Source of the DNA: Podila epigama
Taxonomy: Eukaryota > Mortierellomycota > Mortierellomycetes > Mortierellales > Mortierellaceae
NCBI GenBank assembly: GCA_015679605.1
Contig: JAAAVE010000340.1
Span: forward strand, 1 to 22,154
Reading direction: 5' to 3'
DNA: 22,154 nucleotides
The notes under the pieces were generated by a model. The model ran no database searches and was not told the origin of the DNA. It worked only from the letters and a program-made list of their open reading frames with translations. The translations under genes and the position numbers were made by a program. Below are positions 9,651-17,833 of the stretch, piece after piece (positions within the stretch are counted from its first letter, which is position 1; every line of letters begins with the position of its first letter).

Positions 9651-9908
9651 CTGAATTGAACTGAGAATTGATGGGAATGTGAGAGAAACAAAAGGGGAAT
9701 GAATGTATGAATGAGAAGTGTCAGGAACAAGAAATAGACAACCAACCCCACGCTTAAAACGCCCATGTCCCAACCGCCCAAACCATGTTGTGACTGTTGC
9801 CCATCACGTCTTTCTGCCACGGGACGACGACACTCAAAAAGTGCAGTGTTGCTTGCCAATTTTGGAGACCATTCGCTCCCATAATCTCCACTTGCTGGAA
9901 CAACAAGA
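9651..9908. promoter_or_regulatory. Shared 258-bp upstream region of APEH (-) and UFL1 (+)
   Basis: This short gap between divergent start codons must hold both 5' leaders and a bidirectional promoter. On the plus strand it contains an open frame of 39 codons at 9765-9884 ending 24 nt before the UFL1 start, plus a three-codon ATG frame at 9784. Either could act as an upstream ORF if the UFL1 transcript starts early enough. Degenerate GAATGA repeats lie near 9697-9716. No TATA box is evident. Confidence 0.5.
9765..9884 (+). other. Possible upstream ORF in the UFL1 leader, 39 codons
   Basis: An ATG-initiated frame encodes a Cys-rich peptide beginning MSQPPKPCCDCCPSR and ends at TAA 24 nt before the UFL1 ATG, in a different register from exon 1. 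If the mRNA starts upstream of 9765 it could reduce UFL1 translation. A frame of this length arises by chance fairly often, and the transcription start is unknown, so this is only a candidate. Confidence 0.25.
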
Positions 9909-12900
9909 ATGACAAGTAGCATCTGGACAACCTTCTTTGGACAAGGCATCAGTCAGGAGGACCTCAAAGGCCCTGCGAGTTTATCCGAAGACGCGTGTCA
10001 GGATCTCATCAACAGTCTCGTCCGTCTTGGCTACCTCGGAGAAGTAGCCACGTCTCTCGACGGCAAGTCATTCATTACCCATGACCAACTCACCACCGAC
10101 ATCAAAGGGCATCTCGACAGCCTCAATGGTACCGTGTACTCGACAACACTGATTTTTTGTTACTGCTGACGATTACAAGAGACAAGGGAAGAAGCTGACT
10201 GAACCCCGACTCACTTGCATACATTCGTAGGCCGAGTCAGTGTCCTGGATCTTCCAAAGGCACTCAACATCAAGTCCGCTGACATTGACGCTCGGATCAC
10301 AGAGCTTGTAAAGTCCAACCCAGGAAGATTTATTCGGATTCAAGATGAACTCGTTATAACGTATGAGTGCAGTATTGTGTCATTTTTTTGGTCGAGGAAG
10401 AGTTATGCTTTTCAAAAATTTCTGATTCTCTCCTTGTACCAACCATTGTATAGTGAATATCTGGATGACATGACACGACAACTGAACGATGAATTAGTTA
10501 CGTGTGGCTACTTTATCGTTGTAGAACAGAGCAAGAAGCACAGGTTCAGCATCGAGTTTCTGAAGCAGGTATGTATTACTCACCACCTTTCATTTTTAAC
10601 ACTGAAAAAAGGCATGGTGACCACCATCGCAGGTGCAAAGACGATTAAACTCGGCGAAAACGTACTTTCTAGTTTCTTCGAGATAGAGTTGGCACCATCA
10701 TCAATGGACAATGGGGCTCTGATCGTGGTGCGGTGTACACTCCCTGGTTTATAGAGAAGCAAGTCGCCACCCTCTTACAGGTGCTCGTCGACTTGAAAGA
10801 GTATGTCATGAAGGTACCATTAACAGCAGAGCTTTTCCTTTTCATCGTGTATTGAGAGATCAAGAAGTGCTAAATTTCTTTTTATAACTTCTATTTTCTT
10901 AATACTAGGCCTATATATCTTCACTCTCTCCGTTCTCAGCACATCGTACAGGATCAGTTATTTCATGACGTCTGCGACACTCTTTCAAAGGACCCAAAGC
11001 TACCAGGAGTTTTCAAAGGCCTCAATGACCAGGGTATCTTTGTCCCACGACCATATGAGCAACAACAAACAGACGCAATTGAAACTTTTTTCAAGAACAA
11101 TGGCTTTATTGGTACGCACACCCATTTCCAACAGTCGTTCGAAACCATTGATGCATATTACAAAAAATGGCTAACAAAAAACATGCAAAAACAACGACGT
11201 TCTACTTACTGGAAATTAGAATACAGAATGCTGAAGAAGCACGGTGTGGCCGATCCCAAAAGTTATCTCGTGGCGAATCACCCTAGTGCGTTGCTCCTCG
11301 AGACCCACGCCGTGAAAGAAAGTATTTGGTCTATTGTTGATGCAAGCGTTGAGGACAGTATCGCCAATCTTTCATGGATCGACGTGAAGGTACAGTAAGA
11401 AATACGATACGATGTCTTAAAAAATACTTCTTCAGTCATGCATCTACCTTTTTTTTCTAATACACTTTCATTATATACTCTCACTCTGCGAAACAATTTA
11501 GACTCTTGTGCCATCGCCTCTCACCAAGGAAGATCTTTCCAGCCTTCTCAGGCAACTTCCGCGTCTCAAAGAGCCAGCAACACGTGTTGCGATTGCACCT
11601 GATCAAGATCCGTCGTTGACAGGTCTTGGTGGTGGAGCTCCTCAAGAGGTAACCATTGTTCAGGATACCATCATTGTCACTTCTGGCCAGTACCAAAAAT
11701 GCCTCTTGGAGATGGGCCCACTGCTCGATCGCAAAGTAAAGGCTCTAGTCTCTTGGAGACTGACCTATGGAGGAGACGCGCTATTGGAAGGGGAGGATAA
11801 TTTGGAAGACGTCAAGATTGTTGGAAATCTGAGTAGCAAGTTTTCTTTATCAACATTGGCAAGAGCTCAGATCAAGGTCCCTGTCGATATCGCCAAACAA
11901 CATAGGAAAAGGTATCAAGACTTTTTGACTATTCAGGACGTAAAGGAAGAGATCAGGAAGCTGGAACCTGATTTTGAACCGGCGCTTGTCAATGCTATAG
12001 CGGGGACGTTGTATAAGGATTTGTTGCTTAATTTTCAGGATAGAAATCGATCTGTTATCCTCAACCAAGTTGAAGAGGAACTTGAGGCAGAAAAAGAAGA
12101 GAAGCAGGACGACAGTCAAGATGGTGGCGTGCAGAAGAAGGAGAACGAACTGGCCAAGGTGCAGTTGGCCGCCAACAATCTTTTGGATCGCATCCAACTG
12201 GCTGCCAAAGGCATTGATGTTTTCGATGGTCAGTTCCCACCCTGCTTCTCTTTGTTCCTCGTGTTTTCTCTTTTTTTTTGTTCTTGCTTTATCTTTCTTA
12301 TCGTTAGACTTGAACGACCCATTTTCCCGCAACTGACATACTCCAATGTTTTCTTGTAGACGTGTCGGTGAAAAACTCTTTAAGCAAGTATTTGCTTCAG
12401 TCTTGGTGCACCGAAATGTTGGATCTCCTGCTACTATCCGCATCCTTGATCGAGGCTACTGCGCACGGCAATCCTTCTAGTGACGCTGTCCAAGCCCGAG
12501 AGCGTGCCGAAAAGATGTTCTCGGACCGAGAACAGGCCTCATCTATGCCAGATACAATCCAGGAAGGTCCATTCGCACTTTCGTCCAAAGATCAATCTCT
12601 ACTTCTCAGCCTTGTTGAGGGTGATGCTACGTTACCCCTTCAGAAGCTTAGGAAGGCTGTTAGTGGGAGCTGTAAGCACAAGATTCTTGTTGACTTCATA
12701 CATGGCTCCCACTCATTTCTTCAAGATTTCGCTGGCAAGAGCAAGTTGAATTTAAAGTCAACTGACGAAAGGTACATAAGCTGCGCCATATCATTTACCT
12801 ATCTTTGGCCGTCATGTATCTTGTTTGGAACTTTGTTTGTTCTACCACTGTCATTTTAACAAATGCGATCACTCTCATCCTCTCTCTCGTATGGCATATT

Positions 12901-13277
12901 GTTATAGTCAACTGCTTGCGGACCATATGGCCGAATTGCATCGAATTCTCTCTGGCCTTGAATCTCGACTTGAAGATGCGTTGACGTTGCATATTGTCAC
13001 CTTGATCGTATTCCAATCTTGGACCGGCACCATGCTCCATGCTTCTGGCAAGTACGTGCCTCGAATCTTGCGACAACTTCGAGCAAGTGCTGACAAGACT
13101 TTACCATCGGAGTCGACCAGTACACGACTGGATCAATTGGCACTCTTGGATAAAACACTGGAGAAGGTCTTAGCTGCTGTGAAGCAACAGGGACCAACGG
13201 ATCCTTCGGACAACAGTGATCATCAGTCCTGGAAAGAGGTATTCGCCCTTGGTACGGAGTTGTCAACACCACAATAG
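9909..13277 (+). CDS. UFL1: E3 UFM1-protein ligase 1 (UFL1)
   Basis: Nine exons: 9909-10128, 10231-10360, 10454-10568, 10673-10800, 10909-11111, 11220-11389, 11502-12228, 12360-12771 and 12908-13277; all phases agree and give 824 residues (human about 794). UFL1-like blocks run the whole length: GEVATSLDGKSFIT (about 50-63), GRVSVLDLPKALN, EYLDDMTRQLNDEL, VGTIINGQW with RGAVYTPWFI, GIFVPRPY, ETFFKNNGFIEY, SIVDASVEDSI, VTIVQDTIIVTSG, SLSKYLLQSWCTEM, and near the end TLIVFQSWTGTMLHASGKYVPRI. The winged-helix repeats of the family fall in the first half. UFL1 is a scaffold-type E3 without a catalytic Cys; with DDRGK1 (and CDK5RAP3) it directs UFM1 from UFC1 to targets at the ER, chiefly ribosomal protein uL24 (RPL26). 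The basic, Gly-rich linker of animal UFL1 is not seen; an acidic stretch lies at about 513-530 instead. No partner genes occur in the window. The N-terminal helix is diverged but of normal length. Confidence 0.93.
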
Positions 13278-13502
13278 ATTACTCACGCTCGATCCAACGG
13301 GGGCCCCAAACTTGATGGTCATTCATATTTTTTGGTGCTATCAACTGAACTCTCCGAGATGAAATAAACGAAAAGAAAAAAATGGCATACTTCTTTGATC
13401 TGCCATGGTAACAATAACGATCAAAACGAGACAAACCGGTGATTATTGGTATTTCATTTCATTTTCACTTTCAAAAGGGAAAAAAAAAAGAGGTAGGAAT
13501 GT
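13278..13502. terminator. Convergent 3' region of UFL1 and CDC73
   Basis: This 225-bp gap separates two stop codons on opposite strands. A canonical AATAAA hexamer at 13363-13368, about 86 nt after the UFL1 stop, is the likely poly(A) signal of UFL1. An A-rich run follows at 13480-13490, which reads as a T tract on the CDC73 strand. Confidence 0.55.
13363..13368 (+). terminator. AATAAA poly(A) signal candidate for UFL1
   Basis: An exact AATAAA lies 86 nt downstream of the UFL1 stop codon, a normal spacing for a fungal 3' UTR. Cleavage would be expected within about 30 nt. Confidence 0.5.
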
Positions 13503-15401
13503 CTAGTAAGCCAAGTGCGACTTATTGGCCAAGCACCAACTCTGTAAACTGTCCCAGAACTCGGTGACCAAGGCTCGATCGGCGTGCCGACGATGGCGGT
13601 TCAACTAAATAAGGAAAACAGCAAAGCATCAGTTAAAATTGACCGATCAAATTACAGATGCATGGTACGACGTTATTAAAAGAGAAAAAGGAACTTTACA
13701 CTCAAAATCTCGACGTTCCACGTCGTGATGCTCTCCTTCGGGATCTCATCAGCCCACTTTGCATAGAATCCCTTGACATGAGAAAAGACCTCGATAGGCT
13801 TTGTCCACTTCCACTTCTTAAACTGCCATTCCGCACCAGTGGTAAACACACAAACAACACGATCCCAATCTTCTGGTCGCAAATGGTCGGTGCTGTCAAA
13901 TACGTGATATGGTGTCTTGTGTGTTTCATTAACCTTTTGGCGACGTTCAATGACGATCTTGGTGGGCTTGGGCTCACCCTTGTTACGCAACTCTTGGCTA
14001 TCCACAAATCTGTTGAGATTATAGATAGAGAATAATATCAGTGTGTGAATGTAATAAGTCATGAAAAAGCATCTGGATTTTCTTGAAATCGGTTTGCTGT
14101 CGCCCATTTTTTAAGCTTCTCCTGAATTCCTTACATTTGATCCTCAAGGAATTGTTTGATGTTGTACATGGTAATCATTGACGTTACAGCCGCTGGAATA
14201 ATGATGATTGGAATACGAGATGCTGCTACGTTCAAAATTGATAATATAAAAAGCATATGGAATTCAGTGTGTTCAGTATACAAATCTCATTCAACAACGG
14301 TCATATGGGAGGGACAGGAGTAGATTCAACTTACAAGATCTGGGCTTGCCACCAGCGCTGGATGAGCGCTGAAGTTGCGATCCTGATCGGGGATCAGCTG
14401 GAGCTGCGGATGGCCGTGCTCCTGTTGTAGAGGTCTGAGCTGTTGGTGGTCTCTGATCATGGGGTTTCTTCACTGGTGCCTTGTCATCCTTTGACTTGCT
14501 CTTCAACAGAATACCAATGCCGATCTTTTGGATATTTGCGAATGACTATGGGTCATGAAAGTAGATAATAGTGCAAGAGTCAATCAAGCGATCTGCTGTC
14601 CGCATCATAGAAAAGATAGATGAATTGGTATCCTCAGTCTCTTTGTGGCCGGTGTCGTTGTTGCAGTACATGTCCATAATGACTGGTGTCCTTCAAGGCA
14701 AGTATTCGTGGTGGCGGGTCCTTGAAGGATATCGTTAAAAACTCCTTTTACCTTGTTTCCGCGCAACACACTGGCAGTAGTTCTTGCCAAACGTTCCTTG
14801 GAGATAATCTGGCGAAGCACTTCGTTTTCATCTCCATGAGTAGTCAGCGAGCTGATCTTTTGTTTTTTCGCCGCCTCATCCTGATTGTCGTCCACCACAT
14901 CATCGCCAGACCGTTTACCTATGATTCATTAAAGGAAGATGAGCATCAATCCTCTAAGATGACATCCAAGGTTGGTGAATGTGGAAAAAACATAAAAGAA
15001 TATAACTACATACTTGTCTCTGAAGGTTGGTGAACAATATTAGCAGATGTAGCTGTGACTCCTGTGAGATAATCCAACACCAGTCGCTTGTCAAGAATGG
15101 ACACGATGGGGATACCCTTTTGGGCACCCTCCAACGAGTATTCGGCAACACTCTGGTTCGCTCTCTGGAGCAGGAACAAGAGTGTCTCCAGTGTATACGT
15201 TTCATCCGAATTACCGCGTCGGTAGGCTGTAGGTGTTGTCCGGGGGAAGGTGTATGTCTGCTTGTCGTCCGCAAAGACAACGTCAGAGGCATCCGTCAGC
15301 TCTGTCGCGAGATTGCCACTGGCACTGATGAGCGTGATGGGTTTTTTGGAGATTGTGAAATCCCGCAGGAGACTCAGGGGGTCCTTTTTCGTTGTCGCCA
15401 T
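13503..15401 (-). CDS. CDC73: Paf1 complex subunit CDC73/parafibromin
   Basis: Six exons on the minus strand: 15014-15401, 14752-14918, 14335-14545, 14135-14225, 13700-14009 and 13503-13604, giving 422 residues. The N-terminus (MATTKKDPLSLLRDF, then TYTLETLLFLLQRAN and GIPIVSILDKR) matches the conserved CDC73 N-terminal domain. A basic segment (AAKKQKI) and SKERLARTTASVLRGNKSF follow, then a disordered Ser/Pro/Thr/Ala linker. The C-terminal Ras-like domain begins at RIPIIIIPAAVTSMITMYN (about 259) and includes PEDWDRVVCVFTTGAEWQFK and the terminal HADRALVTEFWDSL...ANKSHLAY. CDC73 links the Paf1 complex to RNA polymerase II in elongation, histone H2B ubiquitination and 3'-end formation in the nucleus. 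The acceptor at 14226/14223 is a tandem NAGNAG. The exon 2 donor (14751) was chosen because joining to SFANIQK restores the family alignment better than reading on. The gene is shorter than human parafibromin (531). Confidence 0.92.
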
Positions 15402-15645
15402 GCTTGTTTTTCCGTGATAAAGTGGCTGACACAAATGTCACAGAGTGAGTGGGATGGTTAAAGAAATGTAAAGAAATGCAAAGGATGGGATCATTTAGAA
15501 GGTGATCGCGATCAATGGGATCCAGTGTGATCAACGTGCATAAGCCACACAATGGTCAAAAGGGGGTGAAAAGGAAACTTGGCATTGTCGAGCTGGGACA
15601 AAGACGAGTTCAAGTCATCTAAACTTGCATTGACACCATCCATCT
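15402..15645. promoter_or_regulatory. Shared 244-bp bidirectional promoter of CDC73 (-) and PIG-V (+)
   Basis: This region between divergent ATGs contains a perfect 12-bp palindrome, TGATCGCGATCA, at 15503-15514, close to the middle, and two tandem copies of TAAAGAAATG at 15459-15478. Several GATC motifs recur around 15488-15535. A symmetric site in a bidirectional promoter is a good candidate for a dimeric regulator, but I cannot name the factor. Confidence 0.5.
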
Positions 15646-17493
15646 ATGGCGGGACCATCGAGGATCACCACTGTTGCCTACTATGCATTACTCTCGCGAC
15701 TAGCCATCTGGGCCATCGCAGTTGCATCCCATGCCCTCATCCAGGACTATGACTCGGCCCTGGAACTCATCCTGCCCATCGACACCGTACCCCAGCAGCT
15801 GTTCAAGGGTCTCTTTGGTGTCTTTCTCAGATGGGATGCCTTCTACTTTGTGCATGTTGCCCAGTATGGCTATGCTTTTGAACAGGCACATGCATTCTTT
15901 CCATTATTGCCTGTCCTCATGAGGATTATTGCAAATACAGGCAAGTCTCTCTGTCTTTTTTCTTGAAAGGAAAAAAAGGAGGGTTGCACCTCACATTTGC
16001 CACCAATGTGATTTTTGGTGAAAACACACTGACATCCATCATTTATCACTTCGGCTACACAACTTGACAACAACCATGATTAGTATTGGCACCGCTTAGC
16101 GTGGTGATGACGTACCAACAACAACTAGTTCTTGCAGGTGTCCTGGTCACGAACGTGTCTTTCATTCTCGCCGCGGTACAGCTCTACCGACTTTCTAATG
16201 TTCTCTTTGGCCAAGAACGCTTTGCTTTCCTTTCAGCAATGCTCTACATCCTGACCCCCTCCGGGATATTCATGTCAGCCATGTAAGTTTGGTCCTTTGT
16301 CACTCATTTTTATTCTTTTAACCTTTTAACCTTTGATATACTGATTTTTGCCATAATTCACTTTTTTTCAAATTCTAGATACACCGAAAGTCTTTTCGCG
16401 CTTTGTTCATTCACTGGTATGATTTTTGTCGCCCAGCGACGGTACCTTCTAGCAGCCATTGTCTTCTCTATCAGTTCCACGGCTCGTTCGAACGGTATCT
16501 TATATGCAGGATACTTTGTCTACGACCTTATTATCAAAATGGACCTCTCCACGTCCATTGTTGTAAGTTCTTTTATATGTGTGTTTGCATAAATTTTGAG
16601 TCCTGGTGCTTTTAAAGGTTCAAGTTTCTTGAGAGTCTAGAAGACATCCTGACTCTCGACATTTTTTACTTCCTTCTTGTAGCACAAATTGGCTGTATTG
16701 GTCAAGGCAGTCATTCTCTGTCTTATAACCGTAACAGGCTTTGTTGCGGTGCAAGCATACGGCTACTCTCTCTATTGCTCGGGTGACTACACTAACCTGC
16801 CTATTCGTCCTTGGTGTGAAGCCAAACCACCATTGCTTTATACATTTGTCCAGAGTTTTTACTGGTAAGGGCAGAGAGAAAAAGAGGAGTTGTCTCGTCC
16901 ATGATTGTTAAACCAATAGCAACATGAAAACGATTGACAAAGAAGGATCGTTCCCACATGACTTTTAGGAACGTTGGCTTTCTTCGCTACTATGAGGTCA
17001 AACAGATTCCTAATTTTTTGATGGCCGCGCCCATGATCATCCTGTCGGCCTGTGGAATCTACTCGTACATTATGTATGATACACGACGCGCACTTTCTTT
17101 GGGCAGAGACTCTAAACTTGGTATGTAACTTGAATTGGCATGGAATTAAAAAAGATCTGCCTAGTGCAAGCAGTGGCTTTAATCTAACTTAGGAATCGTC
17201 TCTCTTTCCTCAATGACTCGTTCACCATAGACACGCGTGGCCGGGGTACACCACCTTTCATGAGTCAGGCCATATTTCCTTATATTGTGCTGTGGGCCTT
17301 CTTGTTGGTGACCAACATCACGACAATGCACATCCAGATCATCACACGAGCCTTTTCTTGCATGCCTCCAGTGTACTGGTTTGCTGCCCACCAGTTTAGA
17401 GACCAAGGCTACGCGCGCTCCGTTACGACATTCTTTGTCATGTATGGCCTTGTTGGCATTGTCCTCTTTGCCAACTTTTTCCCTCCGGCTTGA
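15646..17493 (+). CDS. GPI18: GPI mannosyltransferase 2 (PIG-V/Gpi18)
   Basis: Six exons: 15646-15940, 16084-16282, 16379-16562, 16683-16864, 16969-17120 and 17231-17493, giving 424 residues (human PIG-V 493). Family motifs are RWDAFYFVHVAQYGY (62-76) followed by AFFP, YTESLFALCSFTGM, the luminal IRPWCEAKPPLLYTFVQ (267-283), and WNVGFLRYYEVKQIPNFL (from 287). About eight hydrophobic spans are visible, consistent with an ER multi-pass dolichol-phosphate-mannose-dependent transferase. PIG-V adds the second, alpha-1,6-linked mannose to the GPI precursor on the luminal side; the acidic residue in RWDAFYF is thought to be catalytic. Intron 1 appears to be of the GC-AG class (AG/GCAAGT at 15940/15941); the phase at the acceptor fits only this donor well. 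The protein ends FFPPA with no retrieval motif recognised. It shares a promoter region with CDC73. Confidence 0.92.
15941..16083 (+). other. Probable GC-AG intron in PIG-V
   Basis: The exon ends ACAG and the intron begins GCAAGT, identical to the best consensus donor except C for T at intron position 2. The acceptor is GATTAG. Splicing here joins IIANT to VLAPLSVV in frame. The nearest GT (in AAGTCTCT, 4 nt downstream) has a poor consensus and gives the wrong phase for this acceptor. GC-AG introns are a small, recognised class handled by the major spliceosome. Confidence 0.7.
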
Positions 17494-17833
17494 TCATTCC
17501 AGCTATTTATCCATCCATATATCCATTCATCCATTCATCCATCCATATCCAATTTCATCTGCACCACGCGTAAATAATTAAAAAATTTAGAGTAAATTTT
17601 GTCATCTCCACACTGCGCAGAGATACGTTGTTTGTCTATGCCTCGCCACGCCATGGCGAATCAAAATGATGCGAGAGGTGACCAATTGGTATTCACTTTG
17701 CTCTTTTTTTTTTTCCTTTCCTTCAAACCTTCAAACCTTCAAACCTTCAACCTCTCTCTCCCCTCTCCGCACAAACACAACAAAAAAAAAACATAAAACA
17801 AAACACATTTGACGTGTCATTTCGAACGGCCTC
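17494..17833 (+). promoter_or_regulatory. Intergenic region between PIG-V and BNA3, with short tandem repeats
   Basis: These 340 bp follow the PIG-V stop and precede the BNA3 start. Two simple repeats are present: a degenerate TCCA/TTCA array at about 17509-17550 in the PIG-V 3' region, and four 8-bp units of CCTTCAAA at 17720-17751 (last unit CCTTCAAC) in the BNA3 promoter or leader. The second is flanked by a T tract and a CTCTCTC tract, typical of pyrimidine-rich fungal promoters. I see no gene. Confidence 0.5.
17720..17751 (+). repeat. Four tandem 8-bp units, CCTTCAAA
   Basis: Three exact copies of CCTTCAAA are followed by one CCTTCAAC, about 80 nt upstream of the BNA3 start codon. The array length could vary between strains. 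A regulatory role is possible but not shown. Confidence 0.8.

Noticed and set aside
10801-10932. An alternative UFL1 junction using the donor after VMK and the acceptor TTCTCAG before HIVQDQ
   Set aside because: It is also in phase, but the donor GTATGT at 10801 with acceptor ACTAG at 10908 has better consensus and restores the conserved segment before HIVQDQLF.
14610-14751. Reading CDC73 exon 2 through its donor (VKGVFNDILQG...)
   Set aside because: The first residues look tempting, but the frame soon becomes unconserved and stops. Splicing at 14752 to 14545 keeps phase and gives NKSFANIQKIG, which fits the family better.
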